20,254 nt of DNA, taken from positions 1 through 20,254 of the IMG/VR virus record IMGVR_UViG_3300033144_003310; one strand, written 5' to 3'. Each line of letters opens with the position of its first letter. Position 1 is the stretch's first letter. The DNA is from a virus. Shown here one piece after another: positions 1 through 8,104 of the stretch. The position numbers and the translations under genes were made by a program. The notes under the pieces were generated by a model, which made no database searches, was not told where the DNA came from, and was given only the letters and a program-made list of their open reading frames with translations.

Positions 1-714
1 GGTCTGGGGGTACCCCTCAACGTTATCAACAACCCCAGCCGCTGTAACCCCGTCAAGGGCCTGGAGATTGGCCCTCAAGGCGTTCAGACTTCTTCCACCC
101 GTTATCTGAAGGCTAGACTGTCGTCTCAGCCTATAGTCAGAGTCAGACTCTAAGGGGATGCCTTCATTTGCCTGGTTTGGATTGCTGCCACTAGCCAGCC
201 CAGGCTGAGGGTTGACGATCTTGTCAATCGTCCCAGGGGCCGCTGTGATTCCGCCAAAGTCCATAGAGGTAACAGACGTTGACACTGGGTTGAGCCCGTC
301 AAGAACAACATCCTCATCCAGGGTCCACCTAGCAACCGGGTTGCTGTCGTCTCCCCCTTCAAACTGTGTCCCCTGAGGAACAATCTTCCCAACAGAATCA
401 GCCTCCCCAATCAACACATAGTCAGCCGTTGATTGTGTTGGTTGAATCCTGAGGACACCAACAATGGTCCCCAGATCATCAAGGGGCAACCCATTGGCGT
501 TAGCTGGGATCATGGAATCATAAATCATCTGGGTGGCCTCAGACTCCTCCCCCAGCTGTTGGGCCATGATTGATGTCATATGACCCAGGAATGAATTCGA
601 ACTCCAATCAACCGTGACACCAACAGAGGCCTCAAAGGCGTCACGAATGATGGTCAGAAAATCAGAGGTCCTGGGGGCTGTGTATCCATTCTCTGTCAGT
701 CCAAAGTTAGCCAT
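1..714 (-). CDS. Baseplate J-like protein (partial, C-terminus outside window)
   Basis: The reading frame starts with ATG at 714 and stays open for 238 codons to the left edge, so the C-terminal part is missing. The visible protein begins MANFGLTENGYTAPRTSDFL, typical of Baseplate_J proteins. It later carries a segment with the core ESDSDYRLRR (about residues 189-198), followed by a stretch on the family pattern of an acidic/arginine motif, a Ser-rich turn and a helix before a conserved V-T/A-G-V region. Proteins of this family form the wedge around the central hub of contractile-tail baseplates. The start overlaps the stop of the gp25-like gene by one base (TGATG), so translation is probably coupled. 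Family assignment is from remembered motifs, not a search. Confidence 0.88.
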   Translation of the reverse strand, partial: MANFGLTENGYTAPRTSDFLTIIRDAFEASVGVTVDWSSNSFLGHMTSIMAQQLGEESEATQMIYDSMIPANANGLPLDDLGTIVGVLRIQPTQSTADYVLIGEADSVGKIVPQGTQFEGGDDSNPVARWTLDEDVVLDGLNPVSTSVTSMDFGGITAAPGTIDKIVNPQPGLASGSNPNQANEGIPLESDSDYRLRRQSSLQITGGRSLNALRANLQALDGVTAAGVVDNVEGYPQT

Positions 715-1154
715 CAGATTGAACCTCCATAAATCACGGGTAGCCCGTTTATCACAAAGTAAGAGACAGGATTCGTGTTCCCCATCGAATCCCCAGATGG
801 AAGGACACTGATTGAGAACTCACTCTCATCCCTGACCACTATTCGGCCGTTGATGATTGCCTTCCTTGTCAAGGGGTCAAAGCTTTCCTCCCAAGATGAA
901 ATCCTAACCACCCCGTCAAGCCTCAGGATAACTCTCTTGACATAATCCCCAACCTCACTAATCCTGAAAGGCTTTTGCTGACCCCACTCAAGATAGGGCA
1001 AGCCAACAGACTTGTTGAATAGCGCTTCTCCCCTGTGGAGCTTTGTCGCTATGCATCCAGACTGAGCAACTTTGTTGATGTCATTCGATAGAACTGGATT
1101 GATGGGGAGATCTCCAGTTGTTGGGTTTAGGAGGACATCATAAGTTGTAGTCAT
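714..1154 (-). CDS. gp25/W-like baseplate wedge protein
   Basis: The product is 146 aa. It opens with YDVLLNPTTGDL and shows the gp25-like layout: an early G-D-L turn, a helix with VAQSGCIATKL, then GEALFNKSVGLPYLEWG, then a helix (VGDYVKRVILRLDGVVRI) before a beta-rich C-terminus. In T4 and P2-like phages gp25/W belongs to the baseplate wedge core and helps nucleate the sheath. Position supports this, as it lies between the spike gene and the Baseplate_J-like gene. ATG at 1154 overlaps the stop of the spike gene by 4 nt (ATGA). The family call rests on layout and context; sequence similarity to classical gp25 is weak to the eye. Confidence 0.7.
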   Translation of the reverse strand: MTTTYDVLLNPTTGDLPINPVLSNDINKVAQSGCIATKLHRGEALFNKSVGLPYLEWGQQKPFRISEVGDYVKRVILRLDGVVRISSWEESFDPLTRKAIINGRIVVRDESEFSISVLPSGDSMGNTNPVSYFVINGLPVIYGGSI

Positions 1155-1801
1155 TCTGCCTTCACCTTTGACGATCCTGTCAGTTGGTTTGATAAGGCCT
1201 GAGCTGCCAACTGAAGCGCCGCTCCCCCATCACTAGCCACAGGGACCCAGGTCTGAAGAAGGTTGAGTATAGCATTGAAGTTGGAATCTGTTGGGCCTGA
1301 CATTGCAACTGGGTCTGACGCAAAAGAAGATCCAAGCTTTATCTCTTGACCCTCTATAACCATGGCTGACGGATCAACCCCAGTTGAATCTATAGGATCA
1401 ACAGGGGGCTGCGTCCCCGGATACGCATAGCAATCAGAATAACTAAACCGCCTGAGATCACCAGCTTCAATATCATCATTGCCCGTGGACTTCCACTCGA
1501 CAATACTTCTCTCTGCTACATGTAGAATGACCCAATCCCCAGGGGACAAAGGGAAGGTCATCCCAAACCCCGATCCGCTGTGTGGAAACATGACAGGGAC
1601 GTTAACAAGTGTTGCCCCCTGTTCGCTTTTGACCTCCCCCTCTCCGTCTTTATATCTCCCCCTGATGACGATCCTTGCGCTAACAGTTTGGCGGTCTGGG
1701 TCGTAAGCCGTGACAATGGCTGGACAAGACGTGTGAATCCGGGCTGTGCCATCTCTGACAGCCATTTTCAGCAAGTCCGCAAAACTTGGCGCGCCACTCA
1801 A
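1151..1801 (-). CDS. gp138-like baseplate spike protein
   Basis: The product is 216 aa. The N-terminal half has the OB-fold pattern of the gp138 N-terminal domain: PAIVTAYDPDRQTVSARIVIRG, then VNVPVMFPHSGSGFGMTFPLSPGDWVILHVAERS, then a WKSTG turn and YAYPG. This family forms the central membrane-piercing spike under the hub in myovirus tails. The C-terminal part contains VIEGQEIKLGSS, consistent with a short beta-helical spike, and then an Ala-rich helix. The gene starts 4 nt inside the end of the hub gene (1798-1801), as expected for co-translated hub and spike. The name is inferred from motif and order. Confidence 0.82.
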   Translation of the reverse strand: MSGAPSFADLLKMAVRDGTARIHTSCPAIVTAYDPDRQTVSARIVIRGRYKDGEGEVKSEQGATLVNVPVMFPHSGSGFGMTFPLSPGDWVILHVAERSIVEWKSTGNDDIEAGDLRRFSYSDCYAYPGTQPPVDPIDSTGVDPSAMVIEGQEIKLGSSFASDPVAMSGPTDSNFNAILNLLQTWVPVASDGGAALQLAAQALSNQLTGSSKVKAE

Positions 1802-2616
1802 GAGGACCTCCTAGTCCCAATCACTTGAACATAGAACGGGGTGTCCCATCCACTGTCCCCCATGAATGTAACGTCCCTAGCGGTATAATCACCCGAGTAT
1901 TGCTCAGATTCCACCCTGTAGGGTGTCCCAGGTCTCATATCGGGATCTAGCAGCGCCTTTATCTCAAGTACCCCATCATCCTTAGGCGATGGAGACCCAA
2001 TCAGGTTCCCACCTTCAACAGAGAAGAGAGGACCCGTTGTATTCAATGGCTGATTTGTACCAGCAACATTGATGACCCCATCATTGATAAACCACTGACC
2101 ACCCACTGACTCCATCAGAGAATCCAACATGTCACGGCTAGTTCCAGAGAGATTCAACCCATCAGGATAACTGATCTGATTCTCTGGGATTTCTATTGAT
2201 CCGAGTGGGAGACCAAAGGACCCCAACACTTCGTCTATGACTTGTTGAAAGGTTGATCCCGTAGCCATTGTGGAGCCAACCCTAGACTCTTGGTAAGACT
2301 TTCCACCGTCAAGAGCCTCAATCCTTATGATCCTCTCTGTTCCTTGTCTTGTTATTGTGACACCGTTTTTGATTGGCTCACCAACAAAGATCTGTCTTGG
2401 GGTATCATACCCAGCTGTCAATCTTATGACCACCTTGGGATCTTGCAAGATTGAAGCGCTTTCCTTAGTCAGATTCCAAACCTCCATGACTGCTTTGTTG
2501 GGGTCTGAAGACCTCCTCATATCCACCCTGAATCTGACCCGAACGTTATCGAACTCCCTACCCTCTGACCCTGAAAGGCCAAAGTTGATTGAGACATGAC
2601 GACCAAACAACCCCAT
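1798..2616 (-). CDS. Baseplate hub protein (gp27/gp44-like)
   Basis: The product is 272 aa. It starts MGLFGRHVSINFG and has the first hub beta-domain signature VRVRFRVDMRR.....NKAVMEVWNLT, followed by VVIRLTAGYDTPRQIFVGEPIKNG, a common pattern in hub proteins of Mu gp44 and Pam3 type. A second domain follows with TFQQVIDEVLGSFGLP and SRDMLDSLMESVGGQWFINDGVI. The hub is a trimeric ring that connects the tail tube to the spike. It lies between the plug and spike genes; its ATG overlaps the plug stop by one base at 2616. Fold-level identity is fairly secure, while the exact subfamily is an inference. Confidence 0.8.
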   Translation of the reverse strand: MGLFGRHVSINFGLSGSEGREFDNVRVRFRVDMRRSSDPNKAVMEVWNLTKESASILQDPKVVIRLTAGYDTPRQIFVGEPIKNGVTITRQGTERIIRIEALDGGKSYQESRVGSTMATGSTFQQVIDEVLGSFGLPLGSIEIPENQISYPDGLNLSGTSRDMLDSLMESVGGQWFINDGVINVAGTNQPLNTTGPLFSVEGGNLIGSPSPKDDGVLEIKALLDPDMRPGTPYRVESEQYSGDYTARDVTFMGDSGWDTPFYVQVIGTRRSS

Positions 2617-2969
2617 CAGGTGATAACAACGCTTGGAGCGGTTGCCGGGGTGGGTAGTTCATCATCCTCATAGTTGACGATCACTAGGGTGTCCCCAAGA
2701 GCGTCCCTGATATATCCGTCAGCCCCTCTGATGAAGAGGTTCCCACTTGGGGCAACATCAACGTCAAACCCCACATTGGCTATTGGTGCAACCCTTGCCG
2801 ATAGCCTGCGACCCAAAGCTAACGGGTTCCCATCTGAATCAAACAGACTCATGTACCATGATGAAGCTCTCTGTCTCCATGTCAGCTCAATCCGATATCT
2901 TCTAGACCCCAGGGTCACAGTCTGACTGTGCTTTGGGAATCTGGGGAACCCTCTTATTTCTTGTCCCAT
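2616..2969 (-). CDS. Baseplate plug protein (Pam3 gp18-like)
   Basis: The product is 117 aa and largely beta-stranded. It contains SQTVTLGSRRYRIELTWRQR, then SWYMSLFDSDGNPLALGRRL, then LFIRGADGYIRDALGDTLVIVNY. This is the usual signature of small plug proteins next to the hub in compact myovirus baseplates: a measured ligand-like strand, W-Y-M/L-S-L-x-D-x-x-G-x-P-L, and a late E/D-rich strand. The gene sits between the Dit-like adaptor and the hub. ATG at 2969 overlaps the preceding stop by one base. The C-terminus is Pro/Thr-rich. Assignment is by pattern memory plus order. Confidence 0.72.
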   Translation of the reverse strand: MGQEIRGFPRFPKHSQTVTLGSRRYRIELTWRQRASSWYMSLFDSDGNPLALGRRLSARVAPIANVGFDVDVAPSGNLFIRGADGYIRDALGDTLVIVNYEDDELPTPATAPSVVIT

Positions 2970-3526
2970 TATGCCGCCCCTATCGCTTCAAGCCCCTTCA
3001 GAAGCCAAGACTTATCCTCTGTCTCCTCTTCGTCTGATGGTGTCTCTGTTGGTTGCTCACCCGTGTCAACCTCATCAGGGGCACCACCCTCAGCGGGAGG
3101 GGCTGGGGCCTCAGGAGGGATTGACACGGATTGAAATTCTGCAATTCTAACATTCTTCAGAGATATGGTGAAACTGTATGATCTTCGGGTCTCCACGCTG
3201 TGAGGATATGACTCAATCATCATATTTTCAAAAAGGCCAAACCGGTCTGATTGATAAGACAGCAACTGACCAATGAAGCCCTCAAGGGTAGACCTTGCAT
3301 CCAACACCCTCTGAGGACCCTCAGCCTCAAAGGGGTCAACTGTGACCGGTGACTCTGTCACTATGCATGTCAATATGATCCTTTGTGGCAACTGTTGGGC
3401 ATGGTCAGACGTTACCGACCCATCCTCTATAGGGTGTTCAGTGACTCTGATGTCATGTATAAAATCCTCTTTGATAACAGTATCAGGGGTGAAGGATGTC
3501 CCATCTTCTCCGAAGATCGTACTCAA
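2969..3526 (-). CDS. Dit-like tail/baseplate adaptor protein
   Basis: The product is 185 aa. The first ~140 residues match the Dit-like N-terminal fold in layout: an early strand with DIRVTEHPIEDGSVTSDHA, then LPQRIILTCIVTESPV, a helix RVLDARSTLEGFIGQLLSYQ, and the strand-rich ENMMIESYPHSVETRRSYSF. These proteins form the ring that joins tail tube and baseplate. The tail (about residues 140-175) is a low-complexity stretch rich in Pro, Glu and Asp, probably flexible, ending in a short helix. ATG at 3526 overlaps the tape-measure stop by 4 nt. Reported by pattern and position. Confidence 0.75.
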   Translation of the reverse strand: MSTIFGEDGTSFTPDTVIKEDFIHDIRVTEHPIEDGSVTSDHAQQLPQRIILTCIVTESPVTVDPFEAEGPQRVLDARSTLEGFIGQLLSYQSDRFGLFENMMIESYPHSVETRRSYSFTISLKNVRIAEFQSVSIPPEAPAPPAEGGAPDEVDTGEQPTETPSDEEETEDKSWLLKGLEAIGAA

Positions 3527-5202
3527 ATATCACCACCTTGGAACGCAGCTGCAGCCCCGTTCAGCATTGCCCCAACCTGATCCACGACCTCATTGCCAAC
3601 AGCCTGAGGATTAGATGCTCCATTCACATTGATTGTGTTGTTCTGATTCACGCTGTTACTGTTGGACGAATTAGAGACAGCTGACGATCCTGCGGCTGAC
3701 CCAGCGCTAACCCCAACATCCCCGCTGATGGCTGAAGACAGGCCGCTGATTGCGCCAGCAATCTTCCCCATAACGTCAGCCGCTTCAGCCAACCTCTGAA
3801 CAAAGAAATCAATAACATCAAGAGCGCCGCTCCCTATCCAGCTGATGAACTCAACAAAGTTATCAAACAGGGGCTTTAGAGCTGTCAGCACCAACCCAAT
3901 AGCAGGCGTAACAACAGCAACAAACAACTCACTCAAAGCAGAAAATAACCCCCAAAGCTCCATAATGATAGACTTGCCCGTGTTTATCATGTCCCACATA
4001 GTCTTGAACGCTTTCTCTGAAAGGCCCAACCGCTCCAAGAGCCTTCCCCAGACAGAATCACCACCCTGGAGGAACGTGTAAACATCCTGAATTGCCAGTA
4101 GGAGAATCGCCCAAAATCCAGCCAAGACCCCGATTATTGCGATCAGGTTGGCGAACAAGATAAGAACAAGACCAACAACCGGCGCTAAACCAATCCCCAA
4201 AGCTGTGGCAACAGCCCCAAGAATTGTCACCAAGCCTGAAAGTATTGACACAATTGGAGTTAGAACGGCAACTGACAGAACTCCACCTGTCAACAACCCG
4301 CCAACAGTGACAAGAGCAATCAAAACATTCTCGATCCCCCCAAAGAAGTCAATGATCCCAGCCGCCTTCTTTGGGATCTCCTCAAGTATTGTCCCAAGGG
4401 TCTCCATAAAGGAATCAATCTTCTGGTCTATTAGATCCTTGTTAGCAATGAACCACTCAACAAAAGTGTTGATGATGTCTGTCATCGCTGGCATCAATGC
4501 CATTGATATTCTATTTCTTATGCCCGTCAATACAGCCTGAACATCTGTCATCGCGTCAACAAACTTCTCTGACGCCCTGACTTGTTCCTCACTCATTATG
4601 AGGCCAAGATCCTCAGCCCTCTCCATCAACTCTTCGATACCGTCAGCACCCTCAGCCAACAGAGGCCCCAGAGCGGCCCCAGATTCACCAAAGATCTTCT
4701 GAAGGGCTGCAGCTCTCTTCACTGGATCTTCAATGTTATTGTAATTATCAGCAAGCTCCTTCAACAGTTGGGTCTGAGACTTGACCGAGCCATCAGCATT
4801 CTTGACCTCGATGCCAAAGTCCTTGAAGGCTTGAACAGCCTCCCCTGTCCCTGTTGCTGCATTGGCGCTAGTTCTAGTCAATGTCTTGAGGGCTATGTCA
4901 AGCTCCTCTGTTGACACCCCAGCCTTGTCAGCTGCAGCCCTCCACTTCTGCAGCTCTTCAGCGGATATCCCAAGGGCGTCAGCCGTCTTGGCTATCTCAT
5001 CCCCAGCCCTAGCTGTCTCAACTGTGAGGGCTATCAACGCGGCCGTCACTGCAGCAACCGCCCCAGCGGTAACAAGTCCCACCTTTGCTAGGTCCGTGAG
5101 ACCAGTCTTCACCTTATCAATACCAGCGTCAAACTGAGCCACGGACTTGGTATCAGCATCAACACCAAGCTTGACCAACAGCTCTCTGATCGTGGTTCCC
5201 AT
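3523..5202 (-). CDS. Tail tape measure protein
   Basis: The product is 559 aa and starts MGTTIRELLVKLGVDADTKS, a classic tape-measure opening. It has a short hydrophobic segment at about 41-61, a long helical middle, a very hydrophobic run at about 292-370 and an amphipathic C-terminus. The Ser/Asn-rich linker near 505-535 includes NNTINVNGA, a motif common at tape-measure C-termini. The protein sets tail length and is threaded through the tube; a 559-residue length suggests a fairly short tail. ATG at 5202 overlaps the stop of the frameshifted chaperone product by one base (TAATG). Its place after the chaperone pair is the standard order. Confidence 0.93.
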   Translation of the reverse strand: MGTTIRELLVKLGVDADTKSVAQFDAGIDKVKTGLTDLAKVGLVTAGAVAAVTAALIALTVETARAGDEIAKTADALGISAEELQKWRAAADKAGVSTEELDIALKTLTRTSANAATGTGEAVQAFKDFGIEVKNADGSVKSQTQLLKELADNYNNIEDPVKRAAALQKIFGESGAALGPLLAEGADGIEELMERAEDLGLIMSEEQVRASEKFVDAMTDVQAVLTGIRNRISMALMPAMTDIINTFVEWFIANKDLIDQKIDSFMETLGTILEEIPKKAAGIIDFFGGIENVLIALVTVGGLLTGGVLSVAVLTPIVSILSGLVTILGAVATALGIGLAPVVGLVLILFANLIAIIGVLAGFWAILLLAIQDVYTFLQGGDSVWGRLLERLGLSEKAFKTMWDMINTGKSIIMELWGLFSALSELFVAVVTPAIGLVLTALKPLFDNFVEFISWIGSGALDVIDFFVQRLAEAADVMGKIAGAISGLSSAISGDVGVSAGSAAGSSAVSNSSNSNSVNQNNTINVNGASNPQAVGNEVVDQVGAMLNGAAAAFQGGDI

Positions 5203-5998
5203 TATCCGCGCGTTCCCTTTGTGGCTGACCTATGCCTGCGATCCCTCTCCATTCTTCGTCTTTCTAGGTCTTTCATGTCATCAAGAGCGTCAAGGGCTGC
5301 ATGACTCGCAACGATTTCCCCCAAGGTATAGCGCTTGACTGCATGCAAACCATCGGGAATGTCTTTTGAAAGAACCAGGCGCATGATTATCCACTCTACT
5401 CCATAGCGAACCGCACCAGAGACAATCTTATCACGAGCGGCATCAGGCTTTGTGTCTTTCCTCTTTCCTAGTCGATCATTGAAGTAACGAACTGAGGCAA
5501 AAAACCGTTGACTGCGATCACCCTCCCAACAGCTTGAAGCATCTCAGCATAATTCGCCGTATAAGCCTGGTCGAAGTTGATCCGGCCTGTTGGCCCATCC
5601 TGCCTAAGGGGCTTGCCGTTCCGAGTAGAATACTTCAGGAGTTTGTGAACCAGATCTGTCATTGCCAATTGACCAATGACCATCCTCAGGTCTCTAGCCG
5701 CTGACACAAAGTCAACCCGCTCTAAATCAACCTGATCCATGATCTTGGATAGGCCGGTTGAGGCCTTGACCTCTCCCCCAGGCCCAAACTCCACAATCTT
5801 CTCACCGGCCTCCCCAGCCGTCTGTAGGGCATCAGCAATGACACTCTGAGCGAGTCTCGCAAGAGGTTCCCCACCAAGAGCCATCAACATCCAAAGGATG
5901 TCCATCCCCTCAGTTGGAGGGTGGGCGATCACTAGGTACCGATTTTCAACCCCATTCTTTCCGGTGATTGAAAACTCAAAAGTGTTTTGTTGGGTCAT
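5202..5998 (-). CDS. Tail assembly chaperone, -1 frameshifted long form (GT-type)
   Basis: This is the probable long product made when ribosomes slip back one base at TTTTTTG (5504-5498). Reading 167 codons from 5998, then moving to the -1 frame from base 5498, gives 98 more codons with no stop until TAA at 5204-5202, about 265 aa in all. The extension starts ASVRYFNDRLGK and runs through KPDAARDKIVSGAVRYGVEW into a basic C-terminus (ERRRMERDRRHR). The long form of such chaperones usually recruits the tube protein onto the tape measure. An ATG at 5384 could in principle start a separate 60-aa protein, but the frame is open all the way back to the slip site, which favours frameshifting. Confidence 0.75.
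5468..5998 (-). CDS. Tail assembly chaperone, short form (G-type)
   Basis: The product is 176 aa when read without frameshifting. It begins MTQQNTFEFSITGKNG and contains LVIAHPPTEGMDILWMLMAL and an alpha-helical middle, ending VNGFLPQFVTSMID. It lies between the tail tube gene and the tape-measure gene, where lambda gpG, Mu gp41 and T5-like chaperones sit. The protein binds the tape measure during tail assembly and is absent from the mature virion. The start has GGGATCCC upstream, a modest ribosome-binding site. The six-T slip site lies nine codons before the TAG stop, which is the usual geometry for programmed frameshifting. Confidence 0.85.
   Translation of the reverse strand: MTQQNTFEFSITGKNGVENRYLVIAHPPTEGMDILWMLMALGGEPLARLAQSVIADALQTAGEAGEKIVEFGPGGEVKASTGLSKIMDQVDLERVDFVSAARDLRMVIGQLAMTDLVHKLLKYSTRNGKPLRQDGPTGRINFDQAYTANYAEMLQAVGRVIAVNGFLPQFVTSMID
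5498..5504 (-). other. Probable -1 ribosomal frameshift slip site
   Basis: The minus strand reads GGT TTT TTG in the chaperone frame, so T TTT TTG fits the canonical X XXY YYZ heptamer for -1 slippage. After slipping, the next codon is GCC and the frame stays open to 5202. A purine-rich GGGAGGGTGA lies about 17-20 nt upstream in the same mRNA and could act as an internal Shine-Dalgarno-like stimulator. I did not find an obvious strong downstream hairpin by eye. Confidence 0.78.
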
Positions 5999-6025
5999 GG
6001 TCAGGGATCCCGTTTGGTTGTTAAC

Positions 6026-6481
6026 TTAAAGCAGATTGCCAACATTGGCGATGAAGGTTGCCCCAGCCTTGGGGAGATACATTCTGAATACACGCTCCCC
6101 AACTGTCTTCCCCATAGTCACTTCAGGGCGGTTGAGGAACACAGCCCCAGCGCTGCTAACCGTCTCGCCATTGATGGTGTCCTGACACAGGAAGGGGAGA
6201 GGTAAGATCTTCACACCAATGCCCGGGGGGTGTTGGGCAACAAGAAGAGCATAGAGCAACGTATAAGCCTTGGAGGTAGGGAGAAGAATGATCTCACACT
6301 CCATGTCATCATTGGCAAGCTTGGAGAATACCGTCTGACCGTCAGCCCCAACTGTTGGTTCTGTCAAGTCTTCAGGGTGGGTGAAAGAGATCACATCACC
6401 ATCCCCAAATCCAGTGACAACAACACCACCAATCAGAAGCATGACAGCGGTCAAGTCATATGTGTTTGGTCCCAGACCCAT
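6026..6481 (-). CDS. Tail tube protein (DUF3277-like)
   Basis: The product is 151 aa. It begins MGLGPNTYDLTAVMLLIGGV and shows the tube pattern VVTGFGDGDVISFTHPEDL.....GADGQTVFSKLANDD, then a helix YTLLYALLVAQ, then a strand-rich half ending FIANVGNLL. In phages of this organisation the DUF3277 tube gene follows the DUF3383 sheath gene directly, as here with a 9-nt gap. The product forms the inner tube through which DNA passes. Ribosome-binding site AGGGG lies shortly before ATG 6481. No oddities were seen. Confidence 0.86.
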   Translation of the reverse strand: MGLGPNTYDLTAVMLLIGGVVVTGFGDGDVISFTHPEDLTEPTVGADGQTVFSKLANDDMECEIILLPTSKAYTLLYALLVAQHPPGIGVKILPLPFLCQDTINGETVSSAGAVFLNRPEVTMGKTVGERVFRMYLPKAGATFIANVGNLL

Positions 6482-6490
6482 TGTCTACCC

Positions 6491-7564
6491 CTACGAATCA
6501 GCGAGCGGTGTCCGCCCAAAGTTGAACGTGAAATCAAAGATCCGACCATCAACAGCAATCTGTGCCCGGCCACTCCCTCTAATTCTCTGAGCGGCAAGAT
6601 CAGCCGCTGTGATTTCAAGCATGGTACTCTCTGTTTGGCCGTCCACAAAGTGACCAGCCGCAACACCAATATCAAACTGAGAATCAATAAGACTCTTGAG
6701 CAAAGCTTGCCCGGGTGCTGCTACTTGGATCTTCTCACCCCTAGCAGCATAATTGACCTTCTGTGTGATCACAGCCTCTTGAAGCCTGGTCTCAAACCAG
6801 TCAGCAGTCTCAATCTCATAAACCGGACGACCAGTCATAGTCCCACCAGCATCAATGTAAAAAGTCTCAGGCCCAAATTCAAGACCAAGATTGATGTTGT
6901 TAACGTCAGCAAAATCCTTCTGAGCTTGAGTCAGGTTGGTTGAATAAGCTGTCACACTCTTTGGGGCTGCATTCCAAGTGGCCGAAATGACATCAGGATC
7001 AAAAGCTAAACGATTGACGATCCAAGCAACATCAGACCACTCTGAAGCCGTATCATGCCAGATACCAACAGATCGGTCCCGAGAATCCAGGGCTGTGAGG
7101 GCTGGGGGCAGACCTCCGGCCGTCAACCAATCAGAATCAGCGCTCTGGAACATGAAGACCCTATTCATAGCCTCAGCCGCAGCAGAGACAGAGAGAATGT
7201 CAGCATCAGAGCGGCTGTTGATGCAAATCCCATAAAAATCTGCATCAAGGGACTCAACTGAAGAGAGCCCATCTGAATATGACTCCCCACCAACAATGTC
7301 CACGTAACCAACCTTGAACCGGGTTGGCTGAGGCCTCTGGGAAAACGCCACATTGACAGCCGCCAAAGTTCCGGCGCTGATGTATCCAGCGGCCTGATCG
7401 GCTGAGGCCTCAGCTGCGCTAGCATATGTCACAACTCTGGAACCATTCAGGCTGTTAGTTGCGAGATCAACCAACAGTAGAACGTTCCCAAATCCCGCAG
7501 CAACCAGTGGGGCCGCATCAAGAAGGATTGTGATCGTGATTGTATCGTTATGATTTGCAGCCAT
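6491..7564 (-). CDS. Contractile tail sheath protein (DUF3383 family)
   Basis: The product is 357 aa. It has the DUF3383 layout: an N-terminal strand with DTITITILLDAAPLVAAGFG, VGYVDIVGGESYSDGL, an alpha/beta core with DFYGICINSRSDADILSVSA and KSVTAYSTNLTQAQ, then ETADWFETRLQEAVITQKVN, and a C-terminal strand DFTFNFGRTPLADS. This family is the sheath of myoviruses with compact baseplates, and its presence implies contractile morphology. Residue TAG stop at 6491-6493 precedes the tube gene by 9 nt. GAGG lies before ATG 7564. Confidence 0.92.
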   Translation of the reverse strand: MAANHNDTITITILLDAAPLVAAGFGNVLLLVDLATNSLNGSRVVTYASAAEASADQAAGYISAGTLAAVNVAFSQRPQPTRFKVGYVDIVGGESYSDGLSSVESLDADFYGICINSRSDADILSVSAAAEAMNRVFMFQSADSDWLTAGGLPPALTALDSRDRSVGIWHDTASEWSDVAWIVNRLAFDPDVISATWNAAPKSVTAYSTNLTQAQKDFADVNNINLGLEFGPETFYIDAGGTMTGRPVYEIETADWFETRLQEAVITQKVNYAARGEKIQVAAPGQALLKSLIDSQFDIGVAAGHFVDGQTESTMLEITAADLAAQRIRGSGRAQIAVDGRIFDFTFNFGRTPLADS

Positions 7565-7573
7565 CTAAACGCC

Positions 7574-8104
7574 TCAACAGACTTGGATTGATGTGTTGAT
7601 CACAAAGTCACCGGGTGGACTTTCGCTCTCAAGTGTTAGACCCAGATCAAACACATCCAGTTGAACAGACGTGCTCTCATTCGAGTTGTAAGTATACGCG
7701 ATATCAAAGTCCTGTGTTGACCTTAACTCGGTTTGATCGGCTATGACAGCCGCAATATTAGACTGCCCAGATCCCAAGATTGAAACTGATAGCCCGGCAT
7801 CCTTCAGGATAGCTTTGGCCGATTCCTTCCAGATTGAAGATTTAGCCTCTGTCAGCCATTCTGTTGCAAGATCCTGTCCCCTGACCGACACAGTTGGGAT
7901 TCCAGAACCGTCCAAGCCAGAGCGAATATCATCAGACCCAACAACTATGTCAAAGGTCGTTAACCCAACGGTCAAATATGGGATCTGGGGTCTTGGCCCA
8001 TCCTGCTCTGATTTTATCACCTGAGCATCAGAGAGTGGAGTCAGGTCAGATGAGGCCTTGATCCAGCTTCTGACGCCCTGGATTATGTCCTCTCTGGTCG
8101 TCAT
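7574..8104 (-). CDS. Phage neck terminator/tail completion protein (LIC_12616-like)
   Basis: The product is 176 aa from ATG 8104, which overlaps the preceding stop by 4 nt (ATGA); an in-frame upstream extension to 8161 lies inside the previous gene and is less likely. Recognisable parts are REDIIQGVRSWIK, RPQIPYLTVGLTTFDIVVG, and SNIAAVIADQTELRSTQDFD followed by IAYTYNSNES. The arrangement of an N-terminal helix, an early P-Y-L-T-V strand and a late T-R/E-x-D-F-D-I strand is typical of the gp12-like neck terminator family. It probably caps the tail and joins it to the head, and it sits directly before the sheath gene. Confidence 0.72.
   Translation of the reverse strand: MTTREDIIQGVRSWIKASSDLTPLSDAQVIKSEQDGPRPQIPYLTVGLTTFDIVVGSDDIRSGLDGSGIPTVSVRGQDLATEWLTEAKSSIWKESAKAILKDAGLSVSILGSGQSNIAAVIADQTELRSTQDFDIAYTYNSNESTSVQLDVFDLGLTLESESPPGDFVINTSIQVC

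Noticed and set aside
5202-5384. A separate 60-aa gene starting at ATG 5384
   Set aside because: The frame remains open upstream to the slip site, no good ribosome-binding site was seen, and a frameshifted extension explains it better.
6230-6943. A 237-codon open frame on the plus strand over the tube and sheath genes
   Set aside because: It lies antisense to two well-recognised tail genes, has no family resemblance, and is a by-product of their codon pattern.
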